The position numbers and the translations under genes are program-made. A stretch of DNA of 64,000 bases from a virus: positions 124,001 to 188,000 of the IMG/VR virus record IMGVR_UViG_3300021963_009201; one strand, 5' to 3'. Below are positions 1 to 7,519 of the stretch, piece after piece. Below the pieces are notes generated by a model, which did no database searches, was not told where the DNA came from, and saw only the letters and a list, made by a program, of their open reading frames with translations. Numbering within the stretch: the first letter of the stretch is position 1; the number at the start of each line of letters is the position of its first letter.

Positions 1-1279
1 AGCAATGCTCAACTTTGGTACAAGCTACGCACATATCGTTACTGATTAACGATTCTTCATCTTCATGAAAACTATAACATTTCTGACACTGAAACAAAGT
101 CACACATGAAGAGCAGTGAAAGTTTTCATTGTAAAAAGCCATGTCGGCATAATGCTTATGAGTGTCACATGAAACGCAAATAGCTAATTTTTCTTCTGCG
201 CACCAAGTGCATGCATAACCGTTTTCAAAGCTTATAACATTTGAAGACCCATAGATTTCTCCGCAAAGTTTGCACGACGTAATGTGATCAGAAAACGGTA
301 TAAGCGGCTTATGTTCTTCTGCTGTTTTTATCGTTTTGCTTTCAGCACTCCTAAAAGCGCTTTGAATCTTAGTCAATACATCTTTATTTGACGGAGGCTC
401 AAGATCTTCTCGAATAAACTTTTGATAATTTTTTGGAGTATTTTGATCTCCGTAATATGCGCGGTACTTGCCATCTACCGCCATTCTCAATGTGTAGTAA
501 GAACCATCTTCACCATCGTAGTGCTTCGTCTGATCATCAATATCTTTTACAATGACGGGAATCCAAAGGCTACCATCTAGGGTCCAATCAGCGCCTTCTT
601 GGGATGATTTACCTTCCCAAGCCTCAGGGTCCCAGAGGTAATTATATTCGATATTGTTTTCATATTTCTCGGCGTAAAAACGTGGGCCATCTGTTTCTTT
701 CATGTTGGCGTCATTATATGCTTCAGTGCCGCCAGCGCGCTCAACGAGATTTGCTATTTTTTGACCAAGGTTCAAGTGTGATATAGATGGTTTATTGTGA
801 TAAAGACATATCCAGCCGACACCATTACCGTTGCCATAGCCTTTGCAATTTAAGTTTGGCAAGTTCACATGAAATAAAACTTGATCAAGACTAGTTATAG
901 GTGTCGGAGAGTAAAAGTGTCTAGCACCAAAAAATTCATTATCAACAAAATCGCCAATTACAATACGATACGGCATTGCAAGGTCGTAGTGGACGGCTTC
1001 GGTATCCCCTTCGGAACCGCCCCATATGACCCTATATACGCCTGGAGTATGCTGAAATACTACCTGACAATGCCCAAGGGCTTGACGGATCATTAACGTG
1101 CCCGATCCGTCAAGCGGCAATATCCCGGTATCAAAAAATGCTATATCACTTATTGACTTAAAAACAGCATTCAACTCTTTTGTTTCAGTATTTTCTATAT
1201 TACCGACAACAATAGAATTTTTAACTCCCTGATCACTTAATTCAATAAAGGAACCTATTTTTGGGTCAACATATGACAT
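1..1279 (-). CDS. Large partial protein with C-terminal zinc-ribbon array, runs off left edge
   Basis: An open frame starts at ATG 1279 and stays open for 426 codons to the window edge, so the C-terminus is missing. The N-terminal half (FFGARHFYSPTP, GWICLYHNKPS) matches no family I recognise. The visible C-terminal part is rich in CxxC pairs (CKLCGE, CTWCAEE, CVSCDTHKH, CSSCVTLFQCQKC), consistent with several stacked zinc ribbons. The stop of the upstream gene lies 4 bp away at 1283, so the two genes are in one transcript. Function unknown; nucleic-acid or protein binding is the usual role of such arrays (inference). Confidence 0.8.
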   Translation of the reverse strand, partial: MSYVDPKIGSFIELSDQGVKNSIVVGNIENTETKELNAVFKSISDIAFFDTGILPLDGSGTLMIRQALGHCQVVFQHTPGVYRVIWGGSEGDTEAVHYDLAMPYRIVIGDFVDNEFFGARHFYSPTPITSLDQVLFHVNLPNLNCKGYGNGNGVGWICLYHNKPSISHLNLGQKIANLVERAGGTEAYNDANMKETDGPRFYAEKYENNIEYNYLWDPEAWEGKSSQEGADWTLDGSLWIPVIVKDIDDQTKHYDGEDGSYYTLRMAVDGKYRAYYGDQNTPKNYQKFIREDLEPPSNKDVLTKIQSAFRSAESKTIKTAEEHKPLIPFSDHITSCKLCGEIYGSSNVISFENGYACTWCAEEKLAICVSCDTHKHYADMAFYNENFHCSSCVTLFQCQKCYSFHEDEESLISNDMCVACTKVEHC

Positions 1280-1282
1280 AAT

Positions 1283-1681
1283 TTAACTTTCGTTTAAATT
1301 CAAAAACTTATTTAAGGCTTCATCAATTTCTTCATCAAAGTCGCCAAAAGCCCAAGCTAACCAGCTCGGGTCAGATTCGGCTAGATCAAGAATTTCCTTG
1401 CGTTTCCTTAAAACGTCTAATGGCTCAAGAAGTTCGGCAACCCGGCTTAAACCTTTAGATAAACCAATAAGCTCTTCCTTGTTGTGGCTAATGTGCATAA
1501 TTGGAACAATTATTGGATTGCCATCTAAGGTAAACTTATTAACTATGTTATCAATTCGGGTTTCCAGCGCCTCGATTTGAAGATCTATTTCTTTTTTTGC
1601 GAAAGAAGCGCTGGAAGCGTTAAAGCGGAAAGTGTCAATAGGTTTTGACGCTTTATTATTTTCAAGTGGTTGATGTGTCAA
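1283..1681 (-). CDS. Hypothetical protein, 132 aa
   Basis: The protein is acidic and helical, with a central segment rich in Ile, Glu and Asp and an acidic tail (FGDFDEEIDEALNKF). No catalytic motif is visible. Its start overlaps the end of the upstream 81-aa gene by 20 bp, and its stop is 4 bp from the next start, so it is translationally linked on both sides. No family recognised. Confidence 0.7.
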   Translation of the reverse strand: MTHQPLENNKASKPIDTFRFNASSASFAKKEIDLQIEALETRIDNIVNKFTLDGNPIIVPIMHISHNKEELIGLSKGLSRVAELLEPLDVLRKRKEILDLAESDPSWLAWAFGDFDEEIDEALNKFLNLNES

Positions 1682-1907
1682 ATCTAAATCCCTTGTGATT
1701 TTGACTTCGTTTCTGCAGGTAGTCTACTATTTCTCTTACGGACCACCATGCAGTGCATAGTGCAACTATGCTTCGAGTAATAAGTCTTATGATGTATTCT
1801 TCCTTAGTGCCATTAAATGGGTTTGTGCCGCCTGGGCCCTGAACGTCAAAGTAGATATTATCTAAGAAAAGTTGAATTTGCTTTACTGTTTCGGTTTTTT
1901 GTTCCAT
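1662..1907 (-). CDS. Hypothetical protein, 81 aa
   Basis: A small protein with the segment IRLITRSIVALCTAWWSVREIVDYL, an amphipathic to hydrophobic helix, and a basic C-terminus. There is no signal peptide and no known motif. It overlaps the following gene by 20 bp and sits in the same minus-strand series. Function unknown. Confidence 0.6.
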   Translation of the reverse strand: MEQKTETVKQIQLFLDNIYFDVQGPGGTNPFNGTKEEYIIRLITRSIVALCTAWWSVREIVDYLQKRSQNHKGFRFDTSTT

Positions 1908-2019
1908 AGTCCAATTTGTTTTGAGTCTTGAGATTAATGTAATATGTCTTTTTAATTTTAAGTTCTAAGCGTCTATTTAAAAATTTAGAAATTGCTCCGA
2001 ATAATAATAAAGCAGTCAT
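1858..2019 (-). CDS. Possible small basic protein, 53 aa
   Basis: ATG 2019 lies immediately after the stop of the WhiB-like gene, with AAGG nine bases upstream. The frame encodes a hydrophobic start (MTALLLFGAISKFL) followed by a Lys/Arg/Asn-rich tail. It overlaps the next gene by 50 bp in another frame, which is more than usual here, so it may be a chance frame filling a 115-bp gap. Confidence 0.35.
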   Translation of the reverse strand: MTALLLFGAISKFLNRRLELKIKKTYYINLKTQNKLDYGTKNRNSKANSTFLR

Positions 2020-2021
2020 TG

Positions 2022-2519
2022 TTAAAGCCTTGATTCACTTAAGCGATCATTTAAATCTTTAGATCGCTTTCTTTTAATGTCTAAAATAGTTTCATGATCT
2101 ATGTCATTATCTTTTAGGTACTGATGATACATTGAGTCAACTTGGTCTCTAATAATAGATTCAGATTTTTCGTTCCATTGAACCCAAATATTTCCAAACA
2201 AAGCGTCAATGTTTTTTACAGCAGACTGTATTTGTCGAGAACTGTGTCCTCCCCAAACCCCATATTCTTCTTTCTTAACTAAGGCTAAGAAAAGACAATC
2301 TTTTATGACTGGGCACTTCAAGCAGACTTTAGAAGCTGTATCTAATTCTTGATTATGGCTTCTAGGGTACATTTGCCCTGGTTCGCTTTCCCAGCAGTTC
2401 CCAAGTGGTGCCCAACTTCGTTTTTTAGTTTGAAGATTTCTATAAAAAAATTCTAAAGATTTGTATGGGGGTAATTCTATTTCTTCTAAAATATACTCTT
2501 CATCATAAATCATGTCCAT
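2022..2519 (-). CDS. WhiB-like iron-sulfur transcription regulator, 165 aa
   Basis: Four cysteines have the WhiB spacing (C42, then C66-x2-C69-x5-C75 from the preferred start) and are followed by the GVWGG turn (87-91), the sigma-factor-contacting element of Wbl proteins. Wbl proteins bind a 4Fe-4S cluster and act with the primary sigma factor in actinobacteria. The tail to residue 165 is longer than in most Wbl proteins and is rich in charged helix (RKRSKDLNDRL), possibly a DNA-binding extension. I chose the ATG at 2519 (MDMIYDEE), which overlaps the upstream stop by 17 bp; an in-frame start at 2594 would overlap by 92 bp. It is the first of two WhiB genes in the window and may redirect host transcription (inference). 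Confidence 0.9.
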   Translation of the reverse strand: MDMIYDEEYILEEIELPPYKSLEFFYRNLQTKKRSWAPLGNCWESEPGQMYPRSHNQELDTASKVCLKCPVIKDCLFLALVKKEEYGVWGGHSSRQIQSAVKNIDALFGNIWVQWNEKSESIIRDQVDSMYHQYLKDNDIDHETILDIKRKRSKDLNDRLSESRL

Positions 2520-3171
2520 TTTTATTTTCTTTTTCTGCAGAGAGTTCTTTAATAATTGAAAATAAGACAGCTGGCCTATAAAGCTTCTGTCCAATTTTAT
2601 CTGTTACATTTCCGTAATTAATGATATTTTCGTCAGGCGCAATATTTAAGCTAGAACACGATGCAATATATTGATTTTTGGCTTGCTCAAATTTCCAGTC
2701 CAAGAATGAATGGTATGTTCCCATATATAAGAAAAGTTTATCGGCTTCAAGTTCTTTTGGTGCACTTTCTGCCGCTTTCCAAATAATACTGGAATACTCA
2801 CGCACAACATGGATCATAATGATGTTATGCCGAGCTTCATGAAGGTCTATATAATCGTCTAGCATTCCCTCACTAATTCGGTTCACTACATCGCATAAAG
2901 CTGACATAATTGGCGCATCAGATCTAGAATCAAGAAGCTCTGAATAGAAAGATATTAAATCAGCACTAGCAAAAACCACTAACGGAACTGATGTATTGTG
3001 CAGATTAACGCTATCAATATCAATATATTTACTTAAGGCTTCTACAAGTTCTGAAGGGAGACTTTCTCCGTTTGGGCCTAAAATTTTTGAAGCACTCTTG
3101 TTATTTTTCGGCGCGTCATTAAGAATATCGTCATCTTCATCACCTATGAAGTACGGATTACTGGAATTCAA
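2503..3171 (-). CDS. Hypothetical protein, 222 aa
   Basis: The N-terminus is Asp/Asn-rich and probably disordered, followed by a long, mainly helical body (YIDLHEARHNIIMIHVVREYSS). No catalytic motif or transmembrane segment is visible. It lies between RNase H and the WhiB-like gene and overlaps the latter. Function unknown. Confidence 0.75.
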   Translation of the reverse strand: MNSSNPYFIGDEDDDILNDAPKNNKSASKILGPNGESLPSELVEALSKYIDIDSVNLHNTSVPLVVFASADLISFYSELLDSRSDAPIMSALCDVVNRISEGMLDDYIDLHEARHNIIMIHVVREYSSIIWKAAESAPKELEADKLFLYMGTYHSFLDWKFEQAKNQYIASCSSLNIAPDENIINYGNVTDKIGQKLYRPAVLFSIIKELSAEKENKNGHDL

Positions 3172-3179
3172 AGTCGCTC

Positions 3180-3614
3180 CTATTTTTTGAGATTTTTTAA
3201 CTTATCTATTTCTAATTCATTTAGAAATACATTAGCAAGCTTGTCTGCTTCGTGGACGTAAGATCTTTTCACGTGTTGAATCCTAAATCTAAACTCTTGC
3301 TGAATAATCCTAATAGATTTTAAAAGAGTAAAAAGATTTTCGTTTCGGCATTGCCATTTTCCGTTTACCTGATTAACAACTACAGCGGAGTCGCTATAAA
3401 TTATAGGGTCGTTTAATTGAGCCATAGAACAAATTAGAAGACTCGTAATTACGGCTTCATATTCCGCTTCATTATTTGTTCGTTTGCCTAGGCCGCGAGC
3501 ATATTTTGCTATTTCTTTTTTATTTTTATAAACAACAATACCGCACGCTGCTTCCCCCATCTTTTTTTGGCCTTGCCCCCTTGCCGCACCATCGCAAACG
3601 ACTTCAATTAACAT
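3180..3614 (-). CDS. Ribonuclease H (type I, RNase HI-like), 144 aa
   Basis: RNase H cleaves the RNA strand of RNA:DNA hybrids, here probably for primer or R-loop removal during phage replication. The fold is marked by the first strand with the catalytic Asp in VVCDGAARG, the NNEAEYEA helix with the catalytic Glu, YSDSAVVVNQVNGKW with the third acidic residue, and the terminal H-x-x-EADKLAN helix with the last. This is the compact RnhA / reverse-transcriptase-like form, without a hybrid-binding domain. It ends 9 bp before the next gene starts. Confidence 0.92.
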   Translation of the reverse strand: MLIEVVCDGAARGQGQKKMGEAACGIVVYKNKKEIAKYARGLGKRTNNEAEYEAVITSLLICSMAQLNDPIIYSDSAVVVNQVNGKWQCRNENLFTLLKSIRIIQQEFRFRIQHVKRSYVHEADKLANVFLNELEIDKLKNLKK

Positions 3615-3621
3615 AGTTGAC

Positions 3622-3957
3622 CTAATCTATAGATCCGTATATTTCAATTTTAAGAATTTCCATTAGATCGTCCAACCTTGTCTTGACTATCTTCGGTGCA
3701 CGATCGTACAAGTCTAGAATCAAATCTAGATCTTTAGAAGAGTATATTATTTTTGAATCCCAAGTTTTTTGTCCAAGTAACAAAAATGATAATATTTTTA
3801 TTAAACGAAAATCCGAAATTTTTTTGTCAATATCATGCTTTGACTGGGATATAGCCAGTTCAGATACTAGGAACTGTAGAATATCATCTTTTTCGTTTTC
3901 ATCTAAACAAAAAAGGTAATCTAAAACATTATCATTTATCTCTAATATTTCATTCAT
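3622..3957 (-). CDS. Hypothetical protein, 111 aa
   Basis: An acidic, all-helical protein (DYLFCLDENEKDDILQFLVSEL) without recognised motifs. It begins next to the stop of the preceding 61-aa gene and ends 8 bp before RNase H. Low-complexity Ile/Leu/Asp content is typical of small helper proteins in phage operons. Function unknown. Confidence 0.7.
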   Translation of the reverse strand: MNEILEINDNVLDYLFCLDENEKDDILQFLVSELAISQSKHDIDKKISDFRLIKILSFLLLGQKTWDSKIIYSSKDLDLILDLYDRAPKIVKTRLDDLMEILKIEIYGSID

Positions 3958-4143
3958 CTAGTTATCTCGAATGCTTTCTATTTTTATATTAGACACTAAA
4001 TTTCTTATATCTAATAAGACATCTGTTACTCTATGTGAATCGCAAAGTTTTTGATTTTTAAATTCAAAAACCCCAGCGTCAATTAAGCTGATAACATCGT
4101 CTAAGCTGATAACGTCGCCTATAGTAGGGGTAGCTGAGATCAC
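3958..4143 (-). CDS. Hypothetical protein, 61 aa
   Basis: A small acidic protein with a repeated ISLDDVISLIDAG-type helix near the N-terminus. It ends exactly where the next gene begins (adjacent stop and ATG). No homology recognised. Confidence 0.6.
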   Translation of the reverse strand: MISATPTIGDVISLDDVISLIDAGVFEFKNQKLCDSHRVTDVLLDIRNLVSNIKIESIRDN

Positions 4144-4151
4144 GTATGTCC

Positions 4152-4664
4152 TTATGAGAATAAAGAAGTCATAGATTTAGTGTCAAAATTGTACACTAAT
4201 TGGAAATTCTCCATTTCCAAATGGGAACTGTATGCTTTAGAGAAAATGGGGTGACCTATTAGCATATTGATTTCAATTAAAGCTTGTTTAAAGTCTTCGT
4301 TTAAAAGGGTGTAATTTTCTGTATAAGAACTAAAAATTAACCATTGCATTAATGGAAAACTAGATGAGTTAGTATAGAAATCTTTACCTTCAGTTTTTTC
4401 GATATAGGTGTCTGGATTAGAAAGCTCTACAGGGTTAATACCTAGGCGGCAGCCTGAAATATAAGCTCCCATGTACGCATCATATTCTTCGCTATAATCG
4501 TTTGATACCTCAATTGATATATATTGAAGGCTTGGAAACTTATCTTTAATACTAGTGAAATAATTAATTGTTAATTCTTCAATATTTATAGTTAAATGTG
4601 ATTCTGCTTTTGCAATTTTATCTATAGATGATTGAAGATCTTGTTTTAAAAGTGTAACTGTCAT
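4152..4664 (-). CDS. Hypothetical protein, 170 aa
   Basis: The start at 4664 (MTVTLLKQDLQ) lies one base after the stop of the upstream gene and is preferred to an in-frame start at 4718, which would overlap that gene by 53 bp. The protein has an amphipathic helical N-terminus and an alpha/beta-like middle (YISIEVSNDYSEEYDAYMG). No motif recognised. Confidence 0.7.
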   Translation of the reverse strand: MTVTLLKQDLQSSIDKIAKAESHLTINIEELTINYFTSIKDKFPSLQYISIEVSNDYSEEYDAYMGAYISGCRLGINPVELSNPDTYIEKTEGKDFYTNSSSFPLMQWLIFSSYTENYTLLNEDFKQALIEINMLIGHPIFSKAYSSHLEMENFQLVYNFDTKSMTSLFS

Positions 4665-4665
4665 T

Positions 4666-5013
4666 TTAATCAACAACCTTTGTAAGTTTAAAGTTAACTT
4701 TTCCGCCAAGCCAATCAAGCATTGGCATTTCTTGCAGGTAGTCTTGCACTGTGGGGATAAAACCCAAGTCTTCTAATACATGTTTTTCACAAATATCTCT
4801 TACTGCGTATTCTTTATTGTTAGAGTTTATACGCCAAACTCCAAAGATTTGTTGCGCAATATATATACCAAAACTGCTATGCAAGATTGCGCGATGACGC
4901 ATATCGGGAAAATGAGCTTTTGAACTATCTAAAAACTCATGGATATCTATATAATCATCTATTTGTCCGCCATAGTGGGTTACACTATGCTTAGCATGAA
5001 CTAAAGGTTTCAT
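4666..5013 (-). CDS. DUF6915-like conserved phage protein, 115 aa
   Basis: The pattern HAKHSVTHYGG...YIDIHEFLDSSKAHFPDMRHRAILHSSFGIYIAQQIFG resembles a small conserved family found in phages and bacteria (I believe DUF6915), with invariant DxSKAH and RHRA-H motifs. The His/Asp pattern could bind metal, but no activity is established. It lies one base from the next start and 3 bp from the upstream gene. Confidence 0.6.
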   Translation of the reverse strand: MKPLVHAKHSVTHYGGQIDDYIDIHEFLDSSKAHFPDMRHRAILHSSFGIYIAQQIFGVWRINSNNKEYAVRDICEKHVLEDLGFIPTVQDYLQEMPMLDWLGGKVNFKLTKVVD

Positions 5014-5015
5014 TT

Positions 5016-5720
5016 TTATACCAGGATAGCAGACTTGGGTTTTTTGAAGATTATAGAGTCTTCTTCAACCTCATTAGATGAGGTTCCATTATTGTCAGTT
5101 TCAGATATAATGAATTTGTCGCCATTATAAGAGACAGTTATAGTGTGTATTCCATTTCCTGCTTTGTCGGCTACAAATGAGTAGCCATTCTTAAATTCAA
5201 CCCATGATTTTTTATTTATGCTCAACAGATCTTCAATTGTTTCTACATTTTCGTTAATTCCATTACGGCAAGTGATCCAGTAAAGTAAAAGCGCACACTG
5301 CATTATCTTTTTTGAATCTTTTTTTAAAGTAAGCCATAATTTATTAAGATCTTCGACATGCTCTAGAATAGAGTCCCGCATAAGTATATCAATACTTGAT
5401 GAATCTAGATTATCTTCTATAAATTCATTAGGATTGAATAGGAATCGAATCATATCAATTTCCCAAGTTATTGCTTCAACATCTGTTTGCTTTATAATGG
5501 GGACTTGCTTTATGTATTGTGATGGAATTTGTGTTGAAACAATTGAGTCATAGTCGCCTATAGCGGCTGCGGTAAAATAACTAGCGGTATCTTTACTAGC
5601 ACAGTCATAGCTGCAAAATTTACCGTAAACAATCCCATTAAATTCATCGATAACGCTTACGACAATTGACGGATACGACGCATTGTCTTTTTGTGGACAA
5701 TTACTGCAGTTAAATTCCAT
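5016..5720 (-). CDS. Hypothetical protein with N-terminal zinc-finger cysteines, 234 aa
   Basis: The N-terminus carries CSNCPQ and FCSYDC, a CxxC plus CxxxC arrangement like an MYM/FCS-type treble-clef finger, followed by a helical middle and a beta-rich C-terminus. ATG 5720 has CTGAGG nine bases upstream. It is the first gene downstream of the tmRNA. Function unknown; the finger suggests protein or RNA binding (inference). Confidence 0.7.
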   Translation of the reverse strand: MEFNCSNCPQKDNASYPSIVVSVIDEFNGIVYGKFCSYDCASKDTASYFTAAAIGDYDSIVSTQIPSQYIKQVPIIKQTDVEAITWEIDMIRFLFNPNEFIEDNLDSSSIDILMRDSILEHVEDLNKLWLTLKKDSKKIMQCALLLYWITCRNGINENVETIEDLLSINKKSWVEFKNGYSFVADKAGNGIHTITVSYNGDKFIISETDNNGTSSNEVEEDSIIFKKPKSAILV

Positions 5721-5797
5721 GGTAAACCTCAGGTATAAAGAAAATGCTCCCCCCCTTTTCCCTGTTAATATCTGAAAAGAGAGAGAGCTTTTAATGA

Positions 5798-6188
5798 GTG
5801 GAGCTGGGGGGAATCGAACCCCCGTCTTTTGGGCGAAACTTTTTTGCGATACAACTATTCCCGTTTTAGCGACGGGTCGCTAGGGCCGATCGACTCTTGC
5901 GAGTTTCTCGTTTCCACCATCCACGCTTTCATGGCAGTCAAACGGTCTTTCCCGTTAGTCTATCTGTCTTTCCAGATTGTCTTTTTAGTTTCTGTTGAAA
6001 GGCACTAAAATAGCCCCGGGACACTAGTTAGACTAGTGCGCCCTCCTCTTCGAGAAGGGTGGCCATTTCGGCGTCCCAGTCGCAGACATATTCATCGGCG
6101 TTTATTGTTTTGCCCCTTTTAACGTCTCTGAGCAAGACGAGTTGCACTAGAAAGCTTCCTAGACCCAAAATCGAAACCAGTCAGCCCC
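5798..6188 (-). ncRNA. ssrA: Transfer-messenger RNA (tmRNA)
   Basis: tmRNA rescues stalled ribosomes and tags truncated proteins. The 5' end (GGGGCTGACTGGTTTCGATT) and 3' end (GGGGGTTCGATTCCCCCCAGCTCCA) form the alanine-tRNA-like domain, and CCA is not encoded. The mRNA-like part (about 6114-6028) reads from GGC or the following AAA as KTINADEYV... to ...LLEEEGALV and a TAA stop, about 27 residues, followed by a CACTAGTC/AACTAGTG hairpin. The ALV ending and acidic character resemble the tag of mycobacteriophage Bxz1 tmRNA, not host tags ending in ALAA. The exact resume codon is inferred. Confidence 0.93.
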
Positions 6189-6258
6189 TTTGAATCCAAA
6201 ACCCCAGCTATTTGCTTTAAGCAGGAATAGTTCCGTGGTCTGCAGTTTTTATAGTAAG

Positions 6259-6330
6259 AGCCTCCTCAGAGAATCGAACTCTGATCTTAGCTTTACAAGA
6301 GCCATGTAATAGCCGTTATACTAAAGAGGC
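6259..6330 (-). tRNA. tRNA-Thr (anticodon TGT)
   Basis: The acceptor GCCTCTT pairs with AGGAGGC, the anticodon loop CTTGTAA sits in a TGGCT/AGCTA stem, and the T-arm is CAGAG-TTCGATT-CTCTG. The discriminator is T and CCA is not encoded. It lies between the 89-aa gene and the tmRNA on the same strand, so it is probably cut from a shared transcript. Confidence 0.93.
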
Positions 6331-6334
6331 GTAT

Positions 6335-6604
6335 TTATATTTCGGACTTCCTACCGATGTCATGTAAGCCGCCTGGCGCAAAAAACTCTATCTCATCACC
6401 ATCACTAGCAATATAGTCCCAATCGATTTGGATACAGCTTGATGGTAAGTTTGTTACCGGATTTCTTTTAAGGACTTTCATCGGTGAAAAATTCAATGAA
6501 ATATTATCGAAGTATTCTTTATACTTTACAACAAGCTCTCGAATACTAACTCCGTCCCCGCTTTGGAGTTCGATATTCTTATTATTCCATAACATTTTTA
6601 CCAT
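6335..6604 (-). CDS. Ubiquitin-fold (MoaD/ThiS-like) small protein, 89 aa
   Basis: The C-terminal half has the beta-grasp signature DGDEIEFFAPGG (68-79), like the DGDEV...GG end of sulfur-carrier and prokaryotic ubiquitin-like proteins. In carriers the Gly-Gly is terminal; here ten residues (LHDIGRKSEI) follow, so it would need trimming to be activated. ATG 6604 has a perfect GAGGAGG site seven bases upstream. It ends 4 bp before tRNA-Thr. No E1-like or protease partner is recognisable beside it, so the role is open. Confidence 0.5.
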   Translation of the reverse strand: MVKMLWNNKNIELQSGDGVSIRELVVKYKEYFDNISLNFSPMKVLKRNPVTNLPSSCIQIDWDYIASDGDEIEFFAPGGLHDIGRKSEI

Positions 6605-6666
6605 TTTTTCCTCCTCTGTCTTTTAGAATATTTTCGTATATGGTTTGAATTTTATTTTCAGCTTTT

Positions 6667-6819
6667 TTAATTTCTTGTTTTTTCTTTTTTGAGCTCTTCA
6701 TTTCTTCGATCTGTCCAATATCTCACGCCTGAATTATGAAATTGCTCATCATGCCACCAAGGCAAATAGCATTGGTAGTCGTCTACCGGGTCTTTTTCTG
6801 CGCATCTACATGATTTCAT
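6667..6819 (-). CDS. Small protein, 50 aa
   Basis: ATG 6819 with GGGAGT six bases upstream and two bases after the stop of the preceding 52-aa gene. It encodes a Cys/Trp-rich start (MKSCRCAEKDP, CYLPWWHDEQF) and a Lys/Glu-rich tail. The tight packing and SD support a real gene. Function unknown; the three cysteines could bind zinc. Confidence 0.6.
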   Translation of the reverse strand: MKSCRCAEKDPVDDYQCYLPWWHDEQFHNSGVRYWTDRRNEELKKEKTRN

Positions 6820-6821
6820 TC

Positions 6822-6980
6822 TTACTCCCAGTGTTCCGAATAGAGGTTATCGTTTGACCAGTCAGCAGACGGCGAATAATTTTCATCTTGCTCTTCGTAA
6901 TACTCTTCATAAGAGTAGTTTTTTTCGAAGTAATATTCTTCAATTATGTCCTCATACTCGTTATCGTGAATGTCAATCAA
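6822..6980 (-). CDS. Small acidic tyrosine-rich protein, 52 aa (TTG start)
   Basis: The frame opens at TTG 6980 with TAGGAAA five bases upstream and ends two bases before the next ATG. The protein is very rich in Glu, Asp, Tyr and Asn (EDIIEEYYFEKNYSYEEYYEE). An extremely acidic mini-protein of this kind could mimic DNA or block a basic surface of a host protein (inference only). Confidence 0.55.
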   Translation of the reverse strand: MIDIHDNEYEDIIEEYYFEKNYSYEEYYEEQDENYSPSADWSNDNLYSEHWE

Positions 6981-6986
6981 TGTTTC

Positions 6987-7106
6987 CTACCTAAAAATTG
7001 ATTTTATACTTATATAAAAAGAAGCTACAAACAAAGAGTAATAGCCGAATTTGTTACGTAGTGATTGTTTTTTCCACCAAAATTTCAAGAAATCTATATC
7101 TAGCAT
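6987..7106 (-). CDS. Small membrane protein, 39 aa
   Basis: ATG 7106 overlaps the stop of the upstream 137-aa gene (TGATG). A basic, Trp-rich start (KFWWKKQSLRNK) is followed by a single hydrophobic segment (FGYYSLFVASFYISI) and a basic end, fitting an N-in single-pass peptide. No homolog recognised. Confidence 0.5.
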   Translation of the reverse strand: MLDIDFLKFWWKKQSLRNKFGYYSLFVASFYISIKSIFR

Positions 7107-7519
7107 CAGAAAATTTCTGCCCTGTAGACCATGTCTTTTGCAATCCATAGATTGACACGGTTTTCTGCAAAACCTGGACCTATTAACTCACCAACGCCGT
7201 CTTTCATTACTATCCGGCATTGCATGCCATTTTGTATGGCTAAATCAAAAGCATTTTTCTCGGTCATGTCTACGTAGCCTGGCACTTCTTTAAAAGCTGG
7301 AAGCAACATGACCGAAACAATTCGGCTGTTTTGGCGCTGGTAAAACCATTCTCGATAAGTGTTTATAGTTGCACTTTTGCCTAGGACGTCAATAGCCCAA
7401 GCATCTTCATCTATAAAAGGTATATAAGCTCTTTCATATAGCGGGTATTCTTCGTCTATATCCTCAATATAAACTAATCCTTCTCCACGACTTGTTTCAA
7501 CATTAACAACATAATTCAT
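7106..7519 (-). CDS. Hypothetical protein, 137 aa
   Basis: The C-terminal part (GMQCRIVMKDGVGELIGPGFAENRVNLWIAKDMVYRAEIF) follows the pattern of the small I78-type peptidase-inhibitor fold (polar strand, a turn, then RxNxxxxxxxV). This likeness is weak. ATG 7519 overlaps the upstream stop by four bases. Function unknown. Confidence 0.6.
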   Translation of the reverse strand: MNYVVNVETSRGEGLVYIEDIDEEYPLYERAYIPFIDEDAWAIDVLGKSATINTYREWFYQRQNSRIVSVMLLPAFKEVPGYVDMTEKNAFDLAIQNGMQCRIVMKDGVGELIGPGFAENRVNLWIAKDMVYRAEIF

